Shown here piece after piece: positions 22,316-33,535 of a stretch of 64,000 nt of DNA (the first letter of the stretch is position 1; every line of letters starts with the position of its first letter). A program made the translations under genes and the position numbers. The notes beneath the pieces are model-generated. The model was not told where the DNA came from, searched no databases, and saw only the letters and a list, made by a program, of their open reading frames with translations. Source of the stretch: Heracleum sosnowskyi (taxonomy: Eukaryota; Streptophyta; Magnoliopsida; Apiales; Apiaceae); NCBI GenBank assembly GCA_030848705.1, contig JAUIZM010000015.1, positions 806,001 through 870,000 of the forward strand. Direction: 5' to 3'.

Positions 22316-22360
22316 ATGGTAGTCGGTGAAAAAAGAAACCTGACTTTACACGGCCACTAA

Positions 22361-23093
22361 GGGCCCATTTGTTAATGGGTGAATGAGTCCGGATGAACTG
22401 AATGAGTACTAATTTTGTTGTTCAGATTGTTTGGATAAAAAATTTATTGATCTTGACGACTCCAAAATCATCTGAACGGTTGACTCTCAAAAATCTAACT
22501 GAACCATCCATGTACTAATCTTTACCTTCTATAATTTTGCTAGCCTGCCTTAACAATTAATTTTAGTACACCTTTAGGTTTCTACCTTTAATGTAATAAA
22601 TTATTCAAGTAGAATAGATTTAAAAATTATTATATCTATTAAAATAAGTAAACATTAATGATGCGTTTAAACTAAATACTTGTACCCTACAAAAAAAAAC
22701 TAAACTTTTATATAAGTTTTAATTAGAATGAACTTATAAAATAGTATAATTTTTTACTATAAATTTTAAATAATAAGCCCCTTCAAAAAATTTAAATTTT
22801 TTATTAAAGGTATCGTACTTATCGACTACAATACTTTAAATGTTTCAAGTTTAATAATATAATGTAGACTTATACTAGTTTATTAGTTAAAAATTTATTA
22901 TATTTTAATTATGATAACTTCTAAGTCGGTGATTTAATTAAATTTTAATCAATTAAGTTTAAAAAGAATCTAAATTGTATCATTCAGAAATATTAATTTA
23001 ACAAATCACATCATTTGTTCAGCATTCAGATTAATCAATCATTCAGAATTTTACTCTTTCAGAAAATATTGTTCAGATTTAACAAATGATCCC
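22361..23093. mobile_element. PIF/Harbinger (Tourist-like) non-autonomous element, 733 bp
   Basis: The ends are GGGCCCATTTGTTAA and, inverted, GGGATCATTTGTTAA. TAA flanks both sides (22358-22360 and 23094-23096). The interior is AT-rich with no coding sequence. The structure matches the element at 16551-17421, but the terminal sequence differs, so it is a separate family. Confidence 0.75.
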
Positions 23094-24277
23094 TAAGTAC
23101 TAAGTGAGGTTATACTCTCATGAATATTTTTTTCCTATTAACTAGATAATAATTCATATCACTTACGGTATTAAAAAAAATTTCATATCTACATATTAAT
23201 TCATATCACTTAGAGTATTAAAAAAATTTCAATTTAGAATGCTCATGTATATCAACTAACAATAATACACGTGAAGATGTGTGCACATAACTTTATGTTG
23301 CAAATTTTATTATACAAATTATAAATAAAATCGCTTAGTTAATTAGTATTAACATAACACTTTTTAAAGGGACATAACACTTTGATTCATCAAAATCATA
23401 TTATATATTTTACCTATAACAAATGTTAAATGATAATATCAAAATTTTATTAAAAATTCAGAGTTTCATATTCATTTACGATAATTCTGAATATAATACT
23501 TAATATAATATTTATAGAGAATAAGGATCATTAGGTTAATCTTAGCATACTTTTCCTAAGATCACAGTAAACAAATAAATCTAATCACTATGGATATTAA
23601 CATAGAAAAGTGAGTAATTAGATAGTTAACGTCGATATTTATTCTCGTATACATAACATAATAACAAAAATTTAAATTTCAAATCACCTCAATAACATAT
23701 TAATATTATTTATTTCAAAAATTAACAAAAAATTTAAATTTGAATCATATAAATTTGAATAAATATACATAAAATTTATGTGTTTTGCAAAAGGTAAATC
23801 CAACATGAAATAATTTATCCAAAAAATATCCTTATAAATTTATCTATAATTTTGGTCATCACGATATAATACCATAAAAAAAATAAGAATCGTTAAACTT
23901 TAAAATTAATTGATGATAATCATAAGGTGTTCGAACTCCATCAACAACGTATCAAATATAAAAGTTAATATTTTTATTTTATAAATATATTAAAAAAGAA
24001 AATCAAGAGTTTTGGTTGTCAGGAACGATAGTACTATAAGCATCATTGAATCTTAAAATAAATAGATGAGAATTGTTGAATATAATGTCAAGTAATATAA
24101 TATATTTTAATAGATAAATTATTTTTTCAAAAGTTAAAGGTTCGAAATTTGTTAACAATATATTAAAATTTTTATATTTTAGAATACTAAATATTGATAA
24201 AATTAAAAAATTAAAACGAATATGAATACTAAAAATAAAATTATAAATTAATAGAATAAATATATTAAAAAATCATA
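23094..24277. other. AT-rich intergenic DNA with decayed repeat copies
   Basis: No gene. Two weak copies of the segment found in the neighbouring Helitron-like element can be seen at about 23880-23960 and 24010-24170 (a GAGAA(C/T)CGTTGAAT-like core followed by GGTTCGAA...CAACAA.ATATTAAA). They suggest older insertions of the same family. Confidence 0.45.
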
Positions 24278-24945
24278 TCTATACTATAATATTATAAGCA
24301 AACCACCCTCTATTTGGTTGGTAGTTTGGTCATCTAAATAATAACCGTTAGATGTAAATATAGGTAAATGAGAACCGTTGGATGTAATATTAAAATAATA
24401 TTCTTTTTTTGATATCTAAAATGCTCCTACGAGTTCAAGGTTCGAATCCGTCAACAACATATTAAAAAAATTTAAGATCAAAATACAAATAATTGCTAAT
24501 AAATTAAATAAGATAAAAAATACTAAAAAATCATCTAAAAAAAATACTATTATAAGCAAACTACCATCTATTTGGTTGGTTGGTAGTTTGGTTCTCTAAA
24601 TAATAACGGTTAGATATAAATATAGATAAATGAGAACCGTTTGATGTAATATTAAAAGAATATTATTTTATTGGTATCTAAAATACTCCCACGGGTTCAA
24701 GATTCGAATCCCGTCAAGAACATATTATTATTATTAAATATTTATATCATCTATTTTTCTAAGCTACATTCAAAAGTTCAAGATATTATTCCGTCGATAA
24801 CATATTAAAAAAATTTAAGATCAAAATACAAATAAATGATAATAAAATAAGATAAAAAATAATAATAAATCATATAAAAATACTAAAATAATAAATTAAA
24901 AATACTAAAATTCATTCGTGCATCGGTTATAGACTTGTAAGCTAG
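24278..24945 (+). mobile_element. Helitron-like non-autonomous element, 668 bp
   Basis: It begins TCTATACTATAATATTATAAG, preceded by A, and ends GCATCGGTTATAGACTTGTAAGCTAG, followed by T. A TC start, a CTAG end and insertion between A and T fit the Helitron pattern. The subterminal GTGCATCG is typical of plant Helitron 3' ends, although the usual hairpin is weak. The left half is internally duplicated: about 260 bp starting near 24290 recurs near 24545. Each half includes a tRNA-B-box-like GGTTCGAATCC. It has no coding capacity. Confidence 0.5.
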
Positions 24946-26077
24946 TTATACCTAAATAGGAACAAATGTAGAGTCACACAAAATAACATATCATGCAAAT
25001 CAAAACGTAAGATTCTTAATTAACAAACTTTAAAAATTATCCTTATGGATGAAGATTAAAAATTATGTTCTTGTGGGTATGTATGTGTATATATATATTC
25101 CTATGCAGCACGAAAGACAGGCCTGACTAAAACTAAAACTTACGAGCGAATAAATCTACAAATGGTTAAGAGAAAATGCTAGATTGTAAACTCCTTCTGT
25201 AAAACCAGAAAGAAATACGAGCCTGGTTAAAACTTATGATTGAATAAACCTACAAATTGTTACGAAAATGCTAGGGTGTAAACTCCTTCTAGTTAGAAGG
25301 AAATGGTCTCTAAACGAATGGGATATAAAATAATCTGTATGAGTGAATACTCAGATGTGTTTCCTGGTGAGTCCGCCAATATATATAGCATGAACAGATG
25401 TCCATGGATAAAATTAGGCTGCAAAAAACTATTGGAACAAAGGAAAAAGGCGCAAGGAAACAACCAAGGAATGTAAAAAGTAAAAACAATGAAGAAAATG
25501 AATTGACCAATTAAATACAATGTTAAGAGACGTAAAATTTACCTGCAAGCTTGACCTTCACAACTTTTGTTGCTCTGCACAACTTGTTTTGAGCCTCTAA
25601 ATTTTCTTCAAGGGTGGTAGAATGGGTATACTACTGAAAAGGTGAAATGAATCTCGACTCCTCTTAATTTATATATTGAAAATGTATTTGTTAATGGGAT
25701 TTTTTAATATAAGGAAATATTTGCTTAGATATTATTTTGTGAAATATAGGATTTTGTTTATATCAATTGATAGATTTAATATCTTTTCTTTGTAATCTTT
25801 GATTTCCTTTGATATTTGTATTCTTATTTTATGTTCCATTTTCCATTTTGTAAGATATTTCAAATCAAATTGAATAATTGGATATTAGCCGCTAAATTTA
25901 ATATTTTTTAATGGTTATACGATACTAATTTGTTATAAAAAATTGTTTAAAAGTGATAGTGAGTCGAGCATATATCATGTAACGGTTTGAATTTGAATCT
26001 TTATAATGAATTCATTTTTTAAGAAAAAATGATAAAAAAAATATATTAAAATAACATCAATAGAAATAATAATTTTG
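24946..26077. other. AT-rich intergenic DNA with a short tandem duplication
   Basis: About 1.1 kb with no gene. A segment of about 90 bp containing GTAAACTCCTTCT occurs twice in tandem at about 25125-25300. The overlapping short reading frames near 25300-25520 have no recognisable features. Confidence 0.45.
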
Positions 26078-27080
26078 GATCTAGCCCATCCCAGCCGTTC
26101 CCCACGCTTGGATGCGGTGTTGCTGCCGTTGGGTGTCTGCAAAACAACACCGGAGGGGGTATATGGAGGGTATATGTATAGTGTGTGTGTGTGTAGTATA
26201 TGGTAAGTGTGTCAAAGAGAATGTGTGTGTATAGTATAGGGTAAGTGCGTCAAAGAGAATGTGTGTGTAACCCCTAGACCTTTCCTCGGTCTATTTATAG
26301 TCCAAGAATTAGGGTTTAGGGGTTGTACCTGCAATCATGAGCGTTGAATCCTAGGTAGGTAGGACACCTGGGTGATGTTGATGGTTCCCACGTGTTCAGG
26401 TATGGAATTTTGGTGTCGTGTGTCAGGCTCCTGCCGGCGTGTGGCTTGAATAGGACATAATTATGCCAATCATTAGGTATCCTTACGTGTCGTCTCCAGG
26501 TGTTGCCATCAGTGATGACCTAAACACGTCACGTAACAATGTGTAGTCTTTCTTACGTAGATTATTGCCTTTGTCGCCAGGAATGAGTTAAACTTTGGAC
26601 TTAAGCCACATCCTAACTGTGAGCTCGAGTTTTGTAGGTGAGCCCGGACTCCGATATAAGTTCGGACTTATTGATGGACCAGGACTCCGATATGAGTTCG
26701 GACTAGTAGATGAGCCAGGATTCCGATATGAGTTCGGACTTATTGATGGACTAGGACTTCGATATGAGTTCGGACTACTAGATGGACCAGGACTCCGATA
26801 TGAGTTCGGACTACTAGATGAGCCAGGACTCCGATATGAGTTCGGACTACTAGATGAGCTAGGACTCCAATATGAGTTCGGACTCATAGATGAGCCATGG
26901 CTCCAATATGAGCTCGGGTTGGAAGGATGAGGCATGACTTCAATATGAGTTCGGATTTGTAGGTGAGTCATGACACAGGATATGAATCCAGACTAGTTGG
27001 TGGGCCATGACCTAAATATGAATCCGGGTTCGGTAGTGATCCGTGGTCCAGGACGGGTCCGGGCTATACATAGCCTATCA
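26078..27080 (-). repeat. 3' LTR of element D
   Basis: About 1.0 kb. It shares both ends with the LTR at 36622-37662 (GATCTAGCCCATCCCAGC at the left, TAGCCTATCA at the right). It lacks about 100 bp present in the other LTR after CACCGGAGGGGG and has more copies of the internal 36-bp repeat (about 26640-26950). The exact outer base is uncertain; TGGATC from 26076 would give a TG start. Confidence 0.85.
26640..26950. repeat. 36-bp tandem repeat in LTR of D
   Basis: Eight to nine units of 36 bp built on GACTCCGATATGAGTTCGGACT, with alternating linkers (TATTGATGGACCA or ACTAGATGAGCCA). Since 36 is a multiple of three, open frames appear on both strands, but they are repeat artefacts. The other LTR has fewer units (about 37255-37500). 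Confidence 0.85.
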
Positions 27081-27159
27081 TTTGCCCCCCACTCCCTTAT
27101 GCAGATTTTCTGGATGGGGGAGTAGAAGCTCCTGAATAGGTAACTTGGACAAAATTTCT

Positions 27160-28090
27160 AGCTTGATTGTTGCCCCCCAACCCGGATTGTTATCAAGGAT
27201 GGCAATCCGGGGTTGAGAGTGAACCTTGATTCTTTCTTAAGTCCAAAGCTGTGAAGCTTTGGGTAACTTAGAAAAATTTCTGGCTTGATTGTTGCCCCCC
27301 AACCCGGATTGTTATCAAGGATGGAAATCCGGAGTTGAGAGTGAGCCTTGATTCTTTCTTAAGTCCAAAGCTGTGAGGTTTTGGGTAACTTAGAAAAACT
27401 TCTGGCTTGATTGTTTCCCCCCAACCCGGATTGTTATCAAGGATGGCAATCCGGGGTTGAGAGTGAGCCTGGACTCTTTCTTAAGTCCAAAGCTGTGAGG
27501 CTTTTGGTAACTTAGAAAAAAATTCTAGCTTTATTGTTGCCCCCCAACCTGGATTGTTATCAAGGATGGCAATCCGGGGTTGAAAGTGAGTCTTGATTTT
27601 TTCTCAAGTCCAAAGCTTTGGAGCTTTGGGTGACATAGAAAAAATTTCTAGCTTTATTGTTGCCCCCCAACCCGGATTGTTATCAAGGATGGCAATCCGG
27701 GGTTGAAAGTGAGTCTTGATTTTTTCTCAAGTCCAAAGCTTTGGAGCTTTGGGTGACTTAGAAAAAATTTCTAGCTTTATTGTTGCCCCCCAACCCGGAT
27801 TGTTATCAAGGATGGCAATCTGGGGTTGAAAGTGAGTCTTGATTCTTTCTCAAGGCCAAAGCTCTGGGTCTTTGGGTAACTTAGAAAAACTTTCTGGCTT
27901 GATTGTTGCCCCCCAACCCGGATTGTTATCAAAGATGGCAATCCGGTGTTGAAAGTGAGTCTTGATTTTTTCTCAAGTCCAAAGTTGTGGGTCTTTGGGT
28001 AACTTAGACAAACTTCTGGCTTGATTGTTGCCCCCCAACCCGGGTTCTTATCAAAGATGTCAATCCGGGGTTGAAGATTGAAGATGTAGT
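27160..28090. repeat. 122-bp tandem array next to the 3' LTR of D
   Basis: Eight units with a period of about 122 bp; the phrase ATTGTTGCCCCCCAACC(C/T)GG starts near 27166, 27288, 27409, 27534, 27656, 27779, 27902 and 28025. On the element's own strand each unit has a GGTTGGGGGGCAA purine tract much like the real polypurine tract at 27081-27096. Tandem repeats in this 3' untranslated region are known from Ogre/Tat elements. Confidence 0.9.
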
Positions 28091-28319
28091 CCGGCTCAGA
28101 TTGATTTCTACATAGCTGGAATTTGAACCGATTTTTATTATTTCCCCCCTTTTATTTCGAAAAGACGCTACTCCACTTTCCTTGGGAATTGTGTTAAACC
28201 TCTGTCAGTAATAATTGTACTGTCTTTTTTGATTTTTCTTTTTTCTTTTTGTCTTTATATCTTCTTGCCCACCAATTAATTTGTGCCAGCTGTCCTTGTA
28301 GAGGTTAGTTTTTATCCTC

Positions 28320-28326
28320 TATAAAA
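28320..28326 (+). promoter_or_regulatory. Probable TATA box of the antisense gene of D
   Basis: TATAAAA in the context CCTCTATAAAACCCTCTCTTCAC, followed by a pyrimidine-rich leader typical of plant transcription starts. A consensus donor GTAAGT follows at 28447 and an acceptor AG ends at 29611, four bases before the ATG at 29616. The gene would thus have a 5' untranslated exon and a 1.16-kb leader intron. Confidence 0.6.
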
Positions 28327-28538
28327 CCCTCTCTTCACTTTCTTTTCAACTTTTATCTTTCCTGAACAACTCCCCTCTATTCTCAACTTATTTTTCCGGC
28401 GAACTCCCTGTTGATCTTACAAAGCCAACGAATTCTCCTACTCCTTGTAAGTTTTCTGATTTATTCTGCTTCTCGCTTCGTATCTCTTCTTCTCTGCCAG
28501 TTTCATTCTGTATTTGCCCCTTTGCATGAAGTACTTGG

Positions 28539-29109
28539 TGTTGCCCAGTAATAATCTATTGTAGAAGGGGGGTTGAATACAATAGTATAAGATAATCGAC
28601 TTCTTAATGTATATATCACAAATATGAAAGAAAGATAACAGCTTTATTAAATCTGATATAAAACTGTTACAAACTCTCTCAAGAAATTCTGATGTTCTTG
28701 AGAGCTGCTAGCTTACAAAAACTCTCTCAAGAAATTCTATGTTCTTAAGAGCTTCTATCTTGATTCGCTTCTCTCTCTTCGAATACATAAATCGAAACCA
28801 AGACTGTGTTTATATACTACACAGCTTCTCTATCAATGATAAGTCCTAATCAATTACAAAGATTGAAACCTATCTATAATTGATAGCTACAAACTACAAA
28901 CCAGGAACCGACAGAATAAACTTCCATGTTTAACTAAACTCCAAATATAACTCGAAGTAGGAATCCTGATCAGCTTCCAGTCCTGATGATCAATCCTGAT
29001 CCCAGTCCTGATATGCATTCTGATCCTGACGACCATGTAATCCTGATGACGTCAGCAATCCTGATCAGTTGAGTCTAGCTCCTGACGATCATTGAATTCT
29101 GATCTAACA
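28539..29109 (-). mobile_element. Sirevirus solo LTR with target duplication
   Basis: A single 571-bp LTR (TGTTGCCC to TCTAACA on the plus strand) with no internal sequence. It is flanked by identical 5-bp copies, CTTGG (28534-28538 and 29110-29114). Unequal recombination between the two LTRs of a full element leaves this structure. It belongs to the same subfamily as the LTR at 43690-44229 and sits inside the proposed leader intron of the antisense gene. Confidence 0.95.
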
Positions 29110-30681
29110 CTTGGATTCCGATTTGGGGGTTTTGAAAAGCTTTTGTTTTTTGTGATATTGTTGCTTGGTTGTCTGTGTACTGGCTTGTGTATGATTGTTT
29201 GGTTATGATTTTTGTTGTATGTATTGGAAATATACTGATTTTGCGGCTTTTTCGTTTCTGGGTTTTTGTTTCGTGTTTTTGGTGTTTTTGGTTTGGGCGT
29301 TTTATAAGTTGTAATTATCATGGTTTTGATCTTGCATAATGTTTTTGGCGTTTTGTTTTTATGTTTCTTTGGTCATGACCTTTATATTAGTCCGGGCTTG
29401 GGTATTATGGTTCATATGTAGTGTTTAGGTCCTAGTCTGGGCTAATATTTGAGCTCGGGCTAGCTATAACTTTGTTTGTTTGGGATCGTCCGGACTATCA
29501 TCATATATGAGGTTTACTGTGTTTTAACAAACATTAACATGTATGAAATCATGTAGTATTTGAAGAATAAAACTGAATAAACTAACCATAGCTAATCCGT
29601 ATTCTTAATAGGTGTATGGTTCGGAAAGAGAAGCGTGCGAATAGAGTCCTTGTTCCCCTCTCTGACATCCATAGTAGTAACTCTCTTTTCTCTTGTTCTT
29701 CATCCTCATCTAGCCAAAATCAATACCTCGAACTCGTAGATCTCGATTGGTGTATAATGTCTACTAGCTCGGATCCCCCAGTAGTAACTCAGCTGAACGA
29801 GAGAGTGTTATCCCTGGGCCGGGGTCTTGTAACTCCGCTAGGTTTCTACCACGATACGGACTACATGTTTGTTAAGAAACCTTCTGATTATGACCACCAT
29901 TTATACTACCAAAACCTCAATCATCACTACAACAATAACCACGGTGCTAAGGGAATCACTGGGCCTGTTAATAAAGAGGTTATGGACCGGGCCTTCGCCC
30001 GGCTTGTTGTGGGTCGGGCACCTAATCCACTTAAAGCACCTTTTGTGGGTCTTCCAAAGGAAGAAATGGATGTTGCCATTCGAGCTGCTTTCCAACTTGG
30101 CCCGGAAATTGATTGGATATGGCCCGAGCCCAATGAGCACATATATGACCGGGGTGATGATGAGTATGTTGGAGCTTGGTTAGAACATCTTCGGTCCGGG
30201 TGGAATCCCCAATGTCATAATTTTGTAAAACACCTTTTCAAATATGAATATGAAATCTCAATTATGCAAGTAACACCTAATGGGATTAAATGGATTATCT
30301 GGTTTTTGGCTTGTTGCTAGAAATCCGAATACATCCCCACCTTTAGACTTTTTCATCAGCTTTTCCAACTAGTCCGGTCTAACAAAAAGCCTCTCTATGA
30401 GCTCCGGTTTCGTGCTAAGGAATGTGGCTTTCCTTCGGGGTCTGCCCAGCCCGTAATTCAACAAAGCACCCTAAAAGGTTGGTCCGGTGAGGTTCTGATG
30501 TTGAAGGGCTGGGATCTTGGTGGTATGCCCCACATTGTTTTGCATAAAAAAGCCAAAGTTTTTGAAATGGTCAAGTTGACAGGTTCAGCATTAAGAAGAA
30601 TATGTAAGTTCTGTGGGAGTCTTGGGTTTCAATGTACCCGGGATACTTTTATGGATCATAAGAAACTCTTTGAGTTAGGAT

Positions 30682-30767
30682 GTAAGTTTGGTTGGTTTTG
30701 ATTCATAACTATGTATTCTTACTGTTAGTAGCTCGGGCCTAAAGTTTAACCTCTTGTTTCATTTCAG
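30682..30767 (+). other. Predicted intron in the antisense gene of D
   Basis: 86 bp, donor GTAAGTTTGG and acceptor CTTGTTTCATTTCAG. Removal joins two reading frames in phase, giving a Cys codon across the junction. That agreement is the main evidence for splicing. Confidence 0.7.
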
Positions 30768-31246
30768 GCTTCCCCCACTATAACCCCGAGTTGGAGGATA
30801 TCATGTCTCACAACACCTATTCCTTGGCTCTAAGAAAAATCTCTGGAGTTCACAACGATAAGGTGAAGAAGGTTGGTGAAGGATCCGGGTCCAGTGTTTT
30901 GAAAGAGGGCGGTGCTGAGTCTGTTGCTCCGGTCTTAAACCACCCCGCCCCTGATGTTGAAGCTATTGATGTGGAAAACGTTGATATTCCTGATGACCGG
31001 GCCACCAAGAAAAGGAAAATTAATGTTGGCCGGAAACCCCCCTCTAAGCCCAAAGTGGTTGTGGAGAACATAGATGTGGATGGTAAAGAAAAAGGCCCGG
31101 ATGGGAGGCCTGTTATGGTTGGGTCCTGCGACTTGAAGAAACTTGCTTGGATGGCTTCTGAAATTCCCACAGATGAAGATGTGGAAGAGATGGGGAAGTC
31201 CGGGGTAGTAGCTCTTATGCAGTGTGCCATTGCATACTGGGGCCAT

Positions 31247-31322
31247 GTAAGTATTCTTTTATCTGTTCTTTGTGCATTTGCACCATCTTTGATATTCATA
31301 TTACAAGGGTTTTGTCTTGCAG
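31247..31322 (+). other. Second predicted intron in the antisense gene of D
   Basis: 76 bp, donor GTAAGTATTC and acceptor GGGTTTTGTCTTGCAG, between codons (phase 0). Upstream and downstream frames agree after removal. Confidence 0.7.
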
Positions 31323-31868
31323 TCCGAGGCGTTGATCAGTGGAACTGCGACAGTGTTTGTTAATGAGTTGGAATCGTTGAATGGAGAATTGAAGAAGAAA
31401 GAGGACCGGGTTCAAAGTTTGGAGTCTGAGTTGTCTTCCCTGAAATCAACTTATGACAACAAACTTGCTGATCTCACTTCTGAAATGTCAAAGCTGAGGA
31501 TCCAGTTTCAAAAGGCGAAAGAGGAGTCCGGGGCTCTTAAGGAGAAGAATCATGGGTTGGAGCTCGAACTTTGCAAGTCTAAAGAGGAAATCATTGCCGA
31601 ATTTCAGAAATCTGATGTTTGTGACCAAGCTATTGCTGACGCCGGTGCTCCTGAGATTTACAGGACGTTTGTGGTTGCTAAAAAGCATCTCAAGACTGAT
31701 CTGAGTGCTTGCTGGGAATCCTTCATAGACCATTTCGTTGCGGCCAAGAAGGACATTGAAGACGGCCTTGGTGAGCCCGCACCTTATGATGGCCCGAATC
31801 CATTTGTCATCCCCGCTGGCCCGGATTTTCCACAGCCGTCTAAAGGAATTAATCAAACTTCGGAGTAA

Positions 31869-32103
31869 ATTGTTGTAACTGCGTTTGCCTTTTGGGGATT
31901 AATTCCCATGTAACTGTTAACAATTCGTAGAACTGGTCTTCATTAACATTGGAAGTGTTTCCGTTCTCTATTTTGTTATAAGTACCCTATTTTCCTGTTT
32001 TATTCCGTTCCTGCGTATATATTTTGAAATTGTGTATTTCTGTTAGGCTGACTGCATTGTTTTGTACTTGGGGATATGTTCCCAATTTTTTGATTGAGTT
32101 TTG
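31869..32103. other. 3' flank of the antisense gene of D
   Basis: About 235 bp of T-rich sequence after the stop codon. It could hold the 3' untranslated region. No other feature is seen. Confidence 0.4.
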
Positions 32104-33300
32104 CTTGTGACCCTGGCTACCTTAACTGCCTATGGCTCCGAGCCAGGGTTCGTTTGTTGCATATTGCTAGGAGCCCGGCCTCATAGTTTAGTCCGGGCCG
32201 GGATTATATATTTTGTACTTAGGAATATTTCCTAAGCTTACGGTTGCCCATAGCTGGGAACCCTGGCCACATTATTTGCTTATGGCTCCGAGCCAGGGTT
32301 ATTAAATTGCGTATTGATGGGATCTCGGCCTCATAGCTTAGTTTGGGCCGGGATTATATATTTTTGTACTTATGAATATTTCCTAAGCTTATGATTGCCT
32401 ATAGCTGGGAACCCTGGCCACATTATTTGCCTATGGTTCCGAGCCAGGGTTGTTAAATTGCGTATTGATGGGAGCCCGACCTCATAGCTTAGTCCGGGCC
32501 GGGCTTATATATTTTTGTACTTAGGAATATTTCCTAAGCTTATGATTGCCTATAGCTGGGAACCCTGGCCACATTATTTGCCTATGGCTCCGAGCCAGGG
32601 TTGTTAAATTGCGTATTGATGGGAGCCCGGCTTCATAGCTTTGTTCGGGTCGGGCTTATATATTTTTGTACTTAGGAATATTTCCTAAGCTTATGATTGC
32701 CTATAGCTGGGAACCCTGGCCACATAATTTGCCTATGGCTCCGAGCCAGGGTTGTTAAATTGCGTATTGATGGGAGCTCGGCCTCATAGCTTAGTCTGGG
32801 CTGGGCTTATAAATTTTTGTACTTAGGAATATTTCCTAAGCTTATGATTGCCTATAGCTGGGAACCCTGGCCACATTATTTGCCTATGGTTCCGAGCCAG
32901 GGTTGTTAAATTGCATATTGATGGGAGACCAACCTCATAGCCTAGTCCGGACCGGGCTTATATATTTTTGTACTTAGGAATATTTCCTAAGCTTATGATT
33001 GCCTATAGCTGGGAACCCTGGCCACATTATTTGCCTATGGCTCCGAGCCAGGGTTGTTAAATTGCATATTGATGGGAGCCCGGCCTCATAGCTTAGTCCG
33101 GGCCGGGCTTATATATTTTTGTACTTAGGAATATTTCCTAAGCTTATGATTGGCTATAGCTGGGAACCCTGGCCACATAATTTGCCTATGGCTCCGAGCC
33201 AGGGTTACTAGGATTGTGATTGCATATTGCTGGGGACCCTGGCTGCATTGTTTGCCTATGGCTCCGAGCTAGGGTTATTTGGGTTGCTTACTTCTGGGGA
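32104..33300. repeat. 151-bp tandem array between pol and the antisense gene of D
   Basis: About seven units with a 151-bp period, plus decayed units at both ends; the phrase GCTGGGAACCCTGGCCAC recurs near 32256, 32407, 32557, 32708, 32859, 33011 and 33162. Each unit has two palindromic segments: AGGAATATTTCCT and a GAGCCCGGCC...GGCCGGGCTT pair. Central units are more alike than the edges, as expected for unequal exchange. Confidence 0.9.
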
Positions 33301-33535
33301 TCCGGGATACATGTTATGCTTGTAGCTATGAGTCCGGGTCATTACAAAAATTGAAAAGTACTGGAAATAGGAAATACTGGAAAATATGAAAAAAACAACA
33401 AGCCCAGTTTTATTTATAGAAAAATCAGGAATACAAAGTTCTTATTCTAACTTCATTAAGAAAAACTGATATTATCTGCTGAAGTTTCTGGGCTGTCGGG
33501 AGCTCCTTATTTCTTCTCCGGGCTTTTCATTTCTC

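Larger units (their letters stand above)
29616..31868 (+). pseudogene. Antisense intron-containing gene in element D (gypsy-type transposon domain plus coiled coil)
   Basis: Three coding exons fit: 29616-30681, 30768-31246 and 31323-31868. Both introns have GTAAG donors and pyrimidine-rich CAG acceptors. The first is in phase 1 and the second in phase 0, and joining them gives one frame of about 696 codons. Exon 1 resembles the plant domain named putative gypsy type transposon (Pfam PF04195, from memory of the family): a helical region ending in GFPSGS and WSGEVLML-like segments. Exon 2 is a low-complexity linker with a basic KKRKINVGRK stretch. Exon 3 is a heptad-rich coiled coil (about 31360-31620) and a short C-terminal domain. 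One in-frame TAG at 30318-30320 interrupts exon 1 and reading continues unchanged after it. It runs opposite to pol. The protein's role is unknown. Confidence 0.72.

Noticed and set aside
24430..24715. tRNA gene or SINE suggested by GGTTCGAATCC
   Set aside because: No A box at the right distance, no cloverleaf and no poly(A) tail. The segment repeats inside a Helitron-like element.
26588..26971. Open frames on both strands coding Ser/Pro/Tyr-rich or Gly/Leu-rich repeats
   Set aside because: They follow from the 36-bp tandem repeat in the LTR of D, whose length is a multiple of three. Both strands are open, and the second LTR gives similar frames with another unit number.
27160..28090. Regularly spaced repeats that might suggest a CRISPR-like array
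   Set aside because: The whole 122-bp unit is conserved, with no unique spacers, and the sequence is a plant retrotransposon.
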